A stretch of DNA of 64,000 nucleotides from Streptomyces sp. TRM49041. Its GTDB lineage: Bacteria; Actinomycetota; Actinomycetes; Streptomycetales; Streptomycetaceae. The notes beneath the pieces are model-generated. The model worked only from the letters and a program-made list of their open reading frames with translations, had not been told where the DNA came from and ran no database searches. The DNA lies in NCBI RefSeq assembly GCF_008271805.1, contig NZ_VSRY01000147.1, positions 248,001 to 312,000 on the forward strand. The letters are read 5' to 3'. The position numbers and the translations under genes were made by a program. Of the stretch, positions 8,114 through 15,996 are shown piece by piece (the first letter of the stretch is position 1; each line of letters opens with the position of its first letter).

Positions 8114-9250
8114 GTGAACGAATTCGAGGTGCGGCGTGTACGGGACGTGGACGTGGTCGTCGTGGGTGCCGGCCAGGCGGGGCTGTCCGCCGCGTACCAC
8201 CTGCGGCGCGTCGGTTACGAGCCGGGCCGGGACTTCGTCGTCCTGGACCACGCGCCGCGGCCGGGCGGCGCGTGGCAGTTCCGGTGGCCCTCACTTACGT
8301 ACGGCAAGGTGCACGGCATGCACGCGCTGCCCGGCATGGAGCTGACCGGGGCCGACCCGGGCCGTCCGTCGGCCGAGGTGATCGGCGCGTACTTCGCCCG
8401 GTACGAGGAGGGGTTCGCGCTGCGGGTGCGCCGGCCGGTCCGCGTCACGGCGGTGCGGGACGGCGAGGGCGGCCGGCTGTGCGTGGAGACGTCGGAGGGC
8501 GGGTACGCGGCGCGGGCGCTGATCAACGCCACGGGGACCTGGGACCGTCCGTTCTGGCCGCGCTATCCGGGGCAGGAGACGTTCCGGGGGCGGCAGCTGC
8601 ACACGGCTGACTATCCGGGGCCCGAGGCGTTCGCCGGGCTGAGGGTGGTCGTGGTGGGCGGCGGGGCCTCCGGAACGCAGCACCTGATGGAGATCGCCGA
8701 AGTGGCGGCGGAGACCACGTGGGTGACACGGCGCGAGCCGGTGTACCGCGAGGGGCCGTTCGGAGAGGCCGAGGGGCGGGCGGCGGTCGCCCTGGTGGAG
8801 GAACGCGTACGGCGGGGGCTGCCGCCGCGCAGCGTGGTGAGCGTGACCGGGCTGCCGGTGACCGCCGCGATCCAGGACGCCCGGGAGCGCGGCATCCTGG
8901 ACCGGCTGCCGATGTTCGACCGGATCACGCCGACCGGTGTCGCCTGGGACCGGGGAGCCGGCCCTGCCGGGCGAGGCCGAGACCTTGAGGGAGGACGGAC
9001 CGTGGAGGCGGACGTGATCCTCTGGGCGACCGGGTTCCGGGCGGCCGTCGACCATCTGGCGCCGCTGAGGCTGCGCGAGCCGGGCGGTGGGATCGCGCTG
9101 GACGGTACCCGCGCCGTGCGGGACGAGCGCGTTCACCTCGTCGGCTACGGCCCGTCGGCTTCGACCATCGGGGCGAACCGGGCCGGGCGGGCTGCCGTGC
9201 GGGACATCAGACGTCTGCTGGAGCATGAGTCGGAGCCTGCCGTCGTCTGA
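8114..9250 (+). CDS. flavin-containing NAD(P)-binding monooxygenase (ArsO/FMO-like)
   Basis: 378-residue soluble flavoprotein with two dinucleotide-binding motifs: the FAD site VVVGAGQAGLSAAYHL near the N-terminus and the NADPH site VVVVGGGASGTQHLME in the middle. Between them is FRGRQLHTADY, matching the FMO-type fingerprint FxGxxxHxxx(Y/F). The ATGF motif (LWATGFRA) is near the C-terminus. This set fits class B flavin monooxygenases, including ArsO-like proteins. The GTG at 8114 is the start closest to the first beta strand. The substrate is unknown; no arsenic genes lie nearby. Confidence 0.8.
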   Translation: MNEFEVRRVRDVDVVVVGAGQAGLSAAYHLRRVGYEPGRDFVVLDHAPRPGGAWQFRWPSLTYGKVHGMHALPGMELTGADPGRPSAEVIGAYFARYEEGFALRVRRPVRVTAVRDGEGGRLCVETSEGGYAARALINATGTWDRPFWPRYPGQETFRGRQLHTADYPGPEAFAGLRVVVVGGGASGTQHLMEIAEVAAETTWVTRREPVYREGPFGEAEGRAAVALVEERVRRGLPPRSVVSVTGLPVTAAIQDARERGILDRLPMFDRITPTGVAWDRGAGPAGRGRDLEGGRTVEADVILWATGFRAAVDHLAPLRLREPGGGIALDGTRAVRDERVHLVGYGPSASTIGANRAGRAAVRDIRRLLEHESEPAVV

Positions 9251-9301
9251 GGCCGTGGTCGTCCCGGGCCGCGGTCGTCCGAGGCCATGGCCGTCGCCGT
9301 G

Positions 9302-10162
9302 TCAGGGGGTCGCGCTTCTGCGGTTCTCGTTGAACTCGTCGACGTTCATGAGGTGTTCGTCGTAGTCGGCGGTGAAACGGGTGTCGCCGGGCTCCACGGT
9401 CACGAAGTACAGCCAGTCGCCGGGCGGCGGGTCGATCGCCGCGTGCATGGCCTGCTCGCCCGGGTTGTCGATGGGCGTCGGGGGCAGACCCGTACGTGCG
9501 TAGGTGTTGTACGGGCTGTCGATCCGGGTGTCGGAGTGCGAGGTGTCGAGCGAGGAGCGGCCGAGCGCGTAGTTGAGGGTCGAGTCCATCTGGAGGGGCA
9601 TACCGAGGGCGACCCGGTTGTGGACGACCCGGGCGACCTTCCCCATGTCCTGCTCGGTGTCGGCCTCGGCCTGGACGATGCTGGCGATGGTCACCGTCTC
9701 GTAGAGGCTGAGGCTGTTGCGCTGGGCGCCCTGGGTGATCCGGTCCTTCCCGAACCGCTCCGTGGCGGTGGTGACCATGTAGCGCAGCAGACTCTTCGGG
9801 GTCGTCGTGTCGTCGATGGGGTACGTGGCGGGGAACAGGAACCCCTCGGGGTTGCCCCGGGCGACGGCCGGCAGGTCGAGTCCGGCGGTCGCGGTCGCGG
9901 CGCGCGTGGTGCCGGACGGCATACGGAGGGCCTTGTCCACAGCTGCGTACACCTGGTCGGCGCGCCAGCCCTCCGGGATGAGCAGGGTCCTGGTCGGCTT
10001 CCGCGGCTTCTCCACGGGGGGCTCCTCGACGAGGAGCAGCGGCACCAGGACGCCGGCCGCGACGAGGGCGAGCACGCCGGTGATCAGGGCCAGCCGGCCG
10101 CGGAGGGTCAGTCGTGGCCATCGCCGCCCGCGCAGGGACTTCCTCTGGAACTCGTACCTCAT
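9302..10162 (-). CDS. mltG: MltG-like endolytic peptidoglycan transglycosylase
   Basis: 286-residue membrane-anchored protein. A short basic cytoplasmic tail is followed by one transmembrane helix (LALITGVLALVAAGVLVPLL, about residues 24-43) and an extracytoplasmic YceG/MltG domain. The catalytic region reads LYETVTIASIVQAEADTEQD, placing the catalytic Glu in the family context, followed by VARVVHNRVALGMPLQMDST and the C-terminal DNPGEQAMHAAIDPPPGDW. MltG cleaves nascent glycan strands at the membrane. It is shorter than the large streptomycete MltG proteins and is probably a second copy. It converges with the monooxygenase gene 51 bases away. Confidence 0.88.
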   Translation of the reverse strand: MRYEFQRKSLRGRRWPRLTLRGRLALITGVLALVAAGVLVPLLLVEEPPVEKPRKPTRTLLIPEGWRADQVYAAVDKALRMPSGTTRAATATAGLDLPAVARGNPEGFLFPATYPIDDTTTPKSLLRYMVTTATERFGKDRITQGAQRNSLSLYETVTIASIVQAEADTEQDMGKVARVVHNRVALGMPLQMDSTLNYALGRSSLDTSHSDTRIDSPYNTYARTGLPPTPIDNPGEQAMHAAIDPPPGDWLYFVTVEPGDTRFTADYDEHLMNVDEFNENRRSATP

Positions 10163-10376
10163 GCGGGCACGCTAACCCGCCAAACGCCGAAAATCTGACA
10201 TATCCGACTTATCGACACGCATCACAGGAACACGCGAACGCGGGATCGGATGTTCGTCAGAACGTGTGGTCGTAACGGAATCCATTGCTCAACCGGCGTG
10301 CGGCGCATGATGCTTACGGTGCGCAAGCAACGGGCTGCAGACCGCGATTGCGCCGTCCCGCACATGCACGAAGCAC

Positions 10377-10382
10377 AAGGAG
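10377..10382 (+). promoter_or_regulatory. strong ribosome binding site of the 19-codon gene
   Basis: AAGGAG, a full Shine-Dalgarno match, ends 10 bases before the ATG at 10393. It is the main evidence that the very short reading frame is translated. Confidence 0.7.
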
Positions 10383-10392
10383 ATTCCACCGC

Positions 10393-10452
10393 ATGAACCT
10401 CATCACCGACCTGCTCGCCGGTGTCATCCACTTTGTGGGCTGGCTGGTCTGA
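10393..10452 (+). CDS. 19-residue hydrophobic peptide
   Basis: The frame encodes MNLITDLLAGVIHFVGWLV, a single amphipathic or membrane-inserting helix with no further domain. Support for a real gene is the perfect AAGGAG ribosome binding site, an ATG start, about 230 bases of otherwise unexplained upstream sequence, and a 14-bp near-perfect hairpin 16 bases after the stop. Its last ten codons overlap, in antisense, the 3' end of the ABC exporter gene that ends at 10424. The size and character resemble type I toxin peptides or small membrane-protein modulators, but no function can be assigned. Confidence 0.6.
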   Translation: MNLITDLLAGVIHFVGWLV

Positions 10453-12313
10453 CGCTCGTTCGACGCGGCGCCGTCGCTCCCCCGTCCCACGGGAGCGGCG
10501 GCGCTTCCGTGTCCATGCGGACATCACCCTGCACCAGCGCGGTGTAGCGACCGCCCCGGGCGAGCAGCTCGGCGTGGCTGCCCCGCTCGACTATGCGGCC
10601 CGCGTCGAGCACGACGATCTGGTCGGCGTCCCTGATGGTGGAGAGCCGGTGCGCGATGGTGATGGTGGTCCGCCCGGCCGACAGTGCGTCGATGGCCTGT
10701 TGAACGGCGAGTTCGGTGCGGGTGTCGAGGGCGCTGGTCGCCTCGTCCAGGATGAGCACGGGCGGGTCGCGCAGGATGGTCCGGGCGATGGCGAGGCGCT
10801 GCTTCTCGCCGCCGGAGAACCGATAGCCGCGCTCGCCGACCAGGGTGTCGTACCCGTCGGGCAGTGCGGCGATGTGGTCGTGGATCTGCGCGGCCCTGGC
10901 GGCCGCCTCGATCTCGGCGTCGGTGGCATCGGGCCGGGCGAAGCGGAGGTTGTCGGCGACCGACGCGTGGAACAGGTAGGTCTCCTGGGAGACGACACCG
11001 ACACCCCTGGCGAGGCTGTCGAAGTCGAGGTCGCGTACGTCGACACCGTCGAGGGTGACGCGGCCGCCGGTGACGTCGTACAGCCGGGGCACCAGATAGC
11101 TGAGGGTGGACTTGCCGGAGCCGGTGGCGCCGACCACGGCGAGCCTGCTGCCCGCCGGCACGGCGATGTCGATGCCGTCGAGCGTGGGGCCGCTCTTCTC
11201 GTCGTCCCTGTCGTAGTGGAAGTCGACGTTCTCGAAGCGGACCTCGCCGCGGATCTCCTCCAGGCGCACCGGCCGCTCGGGCTCGGTGATGTCGACCGGC
11301 AGGTCGAGATACTCGAAGATCCGCTGGAAGAGGGCGAGCGAGGTCTGGATCTGCACACCGGTGGAGAGCAGGCTGACGGCGGGGCGGAACAGACCCTGCT
11401 GGAGCGAGACGAACGCGACGAGAGTGCCGATGGAGATGGCGGCTCCGCCGGCCTGGAGAGCGAAGCCGGCCGCCCAGTAGAGCAGCGCGGGCATCGCGGC
11501 CATGACGATGGAGACGGACGCCATCCGCCACCGCCCGGCCATGGAGGAGCGGACCTCGAGGTCGACGAGGCGCTCGGACTCGGTGGCGAAGGACCGGGTC
11601 AGCGAGTCGCTGCGGCCCATGGTGCGGCCCAGGAGGATGCCGCTGACGGAGAGCGACTCGGTGACGGTCGCGGCCATGGCGGCCATCTGCTTCTGCCGCT
11701 GCGTGGTGATCGTCTTGCGCTCGCGGCCGACCCGGCGGCTGATCCAGACGAAGACCGGCAGCAGGACGAGCGAGACGAGCGTGAGCCGCCAGTCCAGCGC
11801 CAGCATCGCGACGACGGTGGCGACGACGGCGGTGAGGTTGGAGACCAGGGACGTCGCCGTCGAGGTGACCGTGGCCTGCATACCGCCGATGTCGTTGGCG
11901 ATGCGCGACTGCACCTCGCCGGTGCGCGTCCGGGTGAAGAAGGCGAGCGGCATGCGCTGCAGCTGGGAGTACACCGCGGTGCGCAGGTCATGCATGACGC
12001 GCTGCCCGACCGTGGTGGAGATCAGCGTCTGCAGGACACCGAAGACGCTGGTCACCACCGCGGTGAGGATCATGCCGAGGGCGAGCAGGCTGAGCAGCCC
12101 GGTGCGGCCCTGCGGGATGGCGGTGTCGAGGATCTCGCGCAGCAGGAACGGCGACGCGACCCCGACCAGCGACGAGGCACCGACGAGCAGACCGACGAAG
12201 GCCAGCCGGCCGCGGTAGGGGCGGAAGAGCCGGAGGATGCGCCGGATCTGGGCCGGCGGCTGGTCCGGGTCCGGGGGTGGCGGCGTCCAGGTGGACTCGG
12301 CGTGGATACGCAT
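10424..12313 (-). CDS. ABC exporter, fused membrane and ATPase domains
   Basis: 629-residue half-transporter: six-helix membrane domain (about residues 20-310) followed by an ATP-binding domain. The nucleotide site is intact, with Walker A GATGSGKST, Q-loop VSQETYLF, signature FSGGEKQRL, Walker B VLILDEATSALD and switch His in AHRLST. It would work as a homodimer, exporting a drug-like or lipid substrate. The ATG at 12313 is chosen over an upstream start at 12370; AAGGAG lies three bases before it. It is divergent from a MarR regulator across an operator-like palindrome, which suggests induced drug export. The C-terminal 20 or so codons run through a strong hairpin and overlap the 19-codon gene. 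Confidence 0.88.
   Translation of the reverse strand: MRIHAESTWTPPPPDPDQPPAQIRRILRLFRPYRGRLAFVGLLVGASSLVGVASPFLLREILDTAIPQGRTGLLSLLALGMILTAVVTSVFGVLQTLISTTVGQRVMHDLRTAVYSQLQRMPLAFFTRTRTGEVQSRIANDIGGMQATVTSTATSLVSNLTAVVATVVAMLALDWRLTLVSLVLLPVFVWISRRVGRERKTITTQRQKQMAAMAATVTESLSVSGILLGRTMGRSDSLTRSFATESERLVDLEVRSSMAGRWRMASVSIVMAAMPALLYWAAGFALQAGGAAISIGTLVAFVSLQQGLFRPAVSLLSTGVQIQTSLALFQRIFEYLDLPVDITEPERPVRLEEIRGEVRFENVDFHYDRDDEKSGPTLDGIDIAVPAGSRLAVVGATGSGKSTLSYLVPRLYDVTGGRVTLDGVDVRDLDFDSLARGVGVVSQETYLFHASVADNLRFARPDATDAEIEAAARAAQIHDHIAALPDGYDTLVGERGYRFSGGEKQRLAIARTILRDPPVLILDEATSALDTRTELAVQQAIDALSAGRTTITIAHRLSTIRDADQIVVLDAGRIVERGSHAELLARGGRYTALVQGDVRMDTEAPPLPWDGGATAPRRTSVRPASPQSG
10468..10504. terminator. 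14-bp hairpin, likely terminator of the 19-codon gene
   Basis: GCGCCGTCGCTCCC at 10468-10481 pairs with GGGAGCGGCGGCGC at 10491-10504 with one mismatch and a nine-base loop. There is no T-run, as is usual for streptomycete terminators. It also lies within the last codons of the leftward ABC exporter. Confidence 0.6.
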
Positions 12314-12385
12314 GGGCTCCTTCGGGCCGGTCGATCGCGCGCCCCGCGGCGACGGCGCCGGGCGCGACACTGGATTGCGAGCCTA

Positions 12386-12414
12386 GCTCATTGTTACCTG
12401 TATTCACAATGAGC
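12386..12414. promoter_or_regulatory. MarR-type operator palindrome
   Basis: Nine-base perfect arms GCTCATTGT and ACAATGAGC are separated by 11 bases in the intergenic region between the ABC exporter and the MarR gene. It is A/T-rich against a G/C-rich background. The position fits an autoregulatory operator controlling both divergent genes. Confidence 0.7.
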
Positions 12415-12437
12415 AAGGTCCTGATACTCTTCGGATT

Positions 12438-12887
12438 ATGAACGCTTCCGACGCCGACGGCCTGCTGGCCGAGCAGCTGCTGCGGCTGACCCGCCGCCTC
12501 CACCGCAGCCAGAAGCGGCAGCTGGAGGCCGCGGACATCAGCATCACGCCCGCCCAGTCGCGTCTCCTGCGGACCGTCGCGCACTACGAACGGCCGCCGC
12601 GCATGGCCGACCTCGCCGAGCGGCTGGAGGTCGTGCCCCGGGCGGTGACCAGCCTGGTCGACGGGCTGGAGGCGAGCGGCCGGGTGCGCCGCGCCCCCGA
12701 CCCGGCCAACCGCCGCGTCGTCCGTATCGAGCTCACCGACGAGGGGCGCGCCACGCTGAGGCAGCTGCGGAGCGCACGCAGGGCCGCCGCAGAGGACATC
12801 CTTGCTCCACTGGACGCCGAGCAGCGCGAGGTGCTCGGCGGGCTGCTGTCCGCTCTGGTCGACGGGGTGCCGGAGCGGCGCTGCTGA
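12438..12887 (+). CDS. MarR-family transcription regulator
   Basis: 149-residue dimeric winged-helix regulator. The DNA-binding core spans roughly residues 30-100: TPAQSRLLRTVAHYERPPRM, the recognition region LEVVPRAVTSLVDGLEASG, and the wing RRAPDPANRRVVRIELTDEG. MarR proteins usually repress a divergent exporter and release DNA on ligand binding; the divergent ABC exporter and the 29-bp palindrome between them fit this. There is no clear ribosome binding site, so the transcript may be leaderless. The dehydrogenase gene follows 40 bases downstream in the same direction. Confidence 0.88.
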   Translation: MNASDADGLLAEQLLRLTRRLHRSQKRQLEAADISITPAQSRLLRTVAHYERPPRMADLAERLEVVPRAVTSLVDGLEASGRVRRAPDPANRRVVRIELTDEGRATLRQLRSARRAAAEDILAPLDAEQREVLGGLLSALVDGVPERRC

Positions 12888-12927
12888 GCCGCCGTGCGCC
12901 ATGCGTGCACCGTCGAGGGGATGTGAC

Positions 12928-15864
12928 ATGCCGCTGCTGGAGCCGAAGCCGGACCCCCTCCGCCCGGGCGACACCGGGCGGTCCCCGTCCCCCGACCGGC
13001 TGGCCGACCTGATGGCGCACGGCACGCCCTCGGGGATGCGCGAGGAGCTGACCGCGGTGCTCGGTCCCGACAAGGTGCTGTGGCGTGTCTCCGACCTGGT
13101 GCGGTACGCCTCGGACGCCAGCCCGTACCGCTTCGTGCCGCAGGTCGTGCTGGTCGCGGAGGACATCGACGACGTCTCCGCGATCCTGTCGTTCGCGCAC
13201 GGCAAGGGCCGGGAGCTGGTCTTCCGGGCGGCCGGTACGAGCCTGAACGGGCAGGCGCAGGGCGAGGACATCCTGGTGGACGTGCGGCGCCACTGGGAGG
13301 GCGTCGAGGTCCTCGACGGCGGTGCCCGCGTCCGCGTACGGCCCGGCACGACGGTCGCCCGGGTGAACGCCGCGCTCGCCCGGTACGGCCGGGTCCTCGG
13401 ACCCGACCCCGCGAGCGCCGTGGCCTGCACGGTCGGCGGGGTCGTCGCCAACAACGCGTCCGGTATGACGGCCGGGACCACGCGCAACGCATACCGGACC
13501 GTCGCGTCGCTCACCGTCGTCCTGCCGACCGGCACAGTCGTCGACACGGGCGACCCGGACGCCGACGAGGAACTGGCCCGCGCGGAGCCCAAGTTGTGCG
13601 AGGCGCTCCTCGGCCTGAAGGCGGAGATCGAGGCGGACCCGGAGCTGAGGGCTCGTATCCGCGCCAAGTACCAGATCAAGAACACCAACGGCTACCGGCT
13701 GGACGCCTTCCTCGACGGCGGGACACCCGTGGAGATCCTGCGCGGCCTGATGGTCGGCTCCCAGGGCACCTTCGGCTTCATCGCCGAGGTGGTACTCGAC
13801 ACGCTGCCGCTGGACCGCGCGGTGTCGACGGCGCTGTTGCTCTTCCCGTCGGCGGCGGCGGCCGCCGCCGCCGTTCCCCGGTTCAACGAGGCGGGAGCGC
13901 TCGCCGTCGAGCTGATGGACGGCAACACCCTGCGGGCCTCCGTGAGCGTGCCCGGTGTGCCCGCCGACTGGGCGGAGCTGCCCCGGGCGTGCGCGGCGCT
14001 GCTCGTCGAGTTCCGCGCGCCGGACGAGGCCGCCCTGGAGGCGCACGAGTGGGCGGCGATGGAGGTCCTCGACTCGCTGCGGCTGATCGCGCCCGTCCCC
14101 TCGGTGACCAACACCTTCACCCGCGACCCGGGGACGATCGGCCGGTACTGGCAGGCACGCAAGGCGTTCGTCACCGCCGTGGGCGGCTCCCGCACCCCCG
14201 GTACGACGCTGATCACGGAGGACTTCGCGGTGCCGCCCTCACGGCTCGCCGACGCCTGCGCGGCCCTGTTGGAGCTTCAGGCCCGGCACGGCTTCGACGC
14301 CGCGGTCGCCGGTCACGCCGCTCATGGCAACCTCCACTTCCTGCTGGCCTTCGACCCCGCCGACCCGGACGACGTGGACCGGTACGCGGCGTTCATGGAC
14401 GACTTCTGCCGGATGACGGTCGAGCGGTTCGACGGCTCCCTCAAGGCGGAGCACGCGACGGGCCGCAACATCGCCCCGTTCCTGGAGCTGGAGTGGGGTC
14501 CGAGGGCCACGGATCTGATGTGGCGTACGAAACAGGCCATCGACCCGGACGGCGTGCTGGCCCCGCGCATCGTGCTGGACCGCGACCCGCGCGCGCATCT
14601 GCGCGGCCTTAAGTCCGTCCCGGCGGTGGGGCCGCTCGTCGACGCGTGCATCGAGTGCGGCTTCTGCGAACCGGCCTGCCCCAGCCGGGACCTGACGACC
14701 ACGCCCCGTCAGCGGATCGTGCTGCGCCGGGAGATGGCCCGGCAGGCCCACGGCTCGAGGGTCGAGGGCGCGCTGGCCGCCGCGTACGGGTACGACGCGG
14801 TGGACACGTGCGCGGTCGAGGGGTCCTGCCGGACGGCCTGCCCGGTGGGCATCGACACGGGCGCGCTGATGAAGCGGCTCCGCCATCTGCGGCACTCGCC
14901 GCGCGAGGAGCGGGCGGCGGCGCTGGCCGCACGGAGCTTCACAGTGGTGGAGCGGGCGGCCAGGCACGCGGTGGCCGCCGCGGAGCTGGCCGGGCGCATC
15001 GCGGGCACCCGGCTGCCGCACGCCGTGACGGGGGCGCTGCGGACCGTGCGCCCCGACCTCGTCCCGGAGTGGCTGCCGGAGATCCCGGGCGCGGCAGCCG
15101 CCGAACTGCCCTGTACGGAACGGGCCGGGGCGGCCGCCGTGTACTACCCGGCATGTGTGAACCGGATCTTCGGCGAGCCGCTCGGCCACCGGGGCCCGTC
15201 TCTCCCCCGGGCGGTCGTCGACCTGTCGGCGCGCGCGGGGCGGCCGGTGTGGATCCCCGGCGACGTACGGGGCACGTGCTGCGCCACGATCTGGACGTCC
15301 AAGGGGTACGAGGAGGGCGCCGCCGTGATGGCTCGGCGGGTCGTCGAGGCCGCCTGGGGGTGGACCGGCGGAGGCCGGCTGCCGCTCGTCGTGGACGCCT
15401 CTTCCTGCGCCCTGGGGCTCGGCCGCGAGATCGTGCCGTACCTCGACGGACAGACCAGGGAGCTGCACGGCGAGCTGACCGTGCTCGACTCCCTCGTGTG
15501 GGCCGCCGACCACCTCCTCCCCCACCTGGCAACACGACGCACGGTGCGCTCCGCCGTCGTCCACCCGACCTGCTCGATGCGCCATCTGGGCGTCGACGGC
15601 CGGCTGGCCGCGCTCGCCGCCGTCTGCGCGGACGAGGTGGTCGTGCCCGAGGACGCGGGCTGCTGCGCCTTCGCGGGGGACCGGGGCATGCTGCACCGCG
15701 AGCTGACCGAGTCGGCGACGGCCCGCGAGGCCGCCGAGGTGCGGGCCCGTACCTTCGACGCGCATCTGTCCGCGAACCGCATGTGCGAGATCGGCATGCA
15801 GCATGCGACGGGCCGCCGCTACTGCTCGGTGCTGCTGGAGCTGGAGCGCGCCACGCGCGCGTAA
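12928..15864 (+). CDS. FAD-binding and Fe-S oxidoreductase (D-lactate dehydrogenase type, fused)
   Basis: 978-residue fusion. The N-terminal half is an FAD-binding type 4 oxidase (FRAAGTSLNGQAQGEDILVD, then GGVVANNASGM) with its substrate-binding cap (DFAVPPSRLAD, VAGHAAHGNLHF). Two 4Fe-4S clusters follow at about residues 573-585 (CIECGFCEPACP) and 628-640 (CAVEGSCRTACP). The C-terminal part has paired CCG-type cysteine motifs (GTCCATIW, HPTCSMRHLG, DAGCCAFAGD). This is the domain order of Dld-II/YdiJ-type D-2-hydroxyacid dehydrogenases that pass electrons to quinone. The ATG at 12928 has GAGGGG upstream. It is probably co-transcribed with marR; D-lactate is the likeliest substrate but is not proven. 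Confidence 0.85.
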   Translation: MPLLEPKPDPLRPGDTGRSPSPDRLADLMAHGTPSGMREELTAVLGPDKVLWRVSDLVRYASDASPYRFVPQVVLVAEDIDDVSAILSFAHGKGRELVFRAAGTSLNGQAQGEDILVDVRRHWEGVEVLDGGARVRVRPGTTVARVNAALARYGRVLGPDPASAVACTVGGVVANNASGMTAGTTRNAYRTVASLTVVLPTGTVVDTGDPDADEELARAEPKLCEALLGLKAEIEADPELRARIRAKYQIKNTNGYRLDAFLDGGTPVEILRGLMVGSQGTFGFIAEVVLDTLPLDRAVSTALLLFPSAAAAAAAVPRFNEAGALAVELMDGNTLRASVSVPGVPADWAELPRACAALLVEFRAPDEAALEAHEWAAMEVLDSLRLIAPVPSVTNTFTRDPGTIGRYWQARKAFVTAVGGSRTPGTTLITEDFAVPPSRLADACAALLELQARHGFDAAVAGHAAHGNLHFLLAFDPADPDDVDRYAAFMDDFCRMTVERFDGSLKAEHATGRNIAPFLELEWGPRATDLMWRTKQAIDPDGVLAPRIVLDRDPRAHLRGLKSVPAVGPLVDACIECGFCEPACPSRDLTTTPRQRIVLRREMARQAHGSRVEGALAAAYGYDAVDTCAVEGSCRTACPVGIDTGALMKRLRHLRHSPREERAAALAARSFTVVERAARHAVAAAELAGRIAGTRLPHAVTGALRTVRPDLVPEWLPEIPGAAAAELPCTERAGAAAVYYPACVNRIFGEPLGHRGPSLPRAVVDLSARAGRPVWIPGDVRGTCCATIWTSKGYEEGAAVMARRVVEAAWGWTGGGRLPLVVDASSCALGLGREIVPYLDGQTRELHGELTVLDSLVWAADHLLPHLATRRTVRSAVVHPTCSMRHLGVDGRLAALAAVCADEVVVPEDAGCCAFAGDRGMLHRELTESATAREAAEVRARTFDAHLSANRMCEIGMQHATGRRYCSVLLELERATRA

Positions 15865-15996
15865 TCGGCGGGAGATGTCGGCGAGTTCTGTGTGGCTCGG
15901 TGCGGAAAACCGTTTGCCCCCACCTGGGCCGTGGCGCGAACCTTGCACGTCTTCGTTCCGCGCGCCTTCTTCCGGGTGCCAGAGGTCTGGGGCGTC

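Noticed and set aside
9251..9280. Two direct copies of GGCCGYGGTCGTCC between the monooxygenase and mltG genes
   Set aside because: Only two short copies in G/C-rich convergent intergenic DNA; no further structure to support a function.
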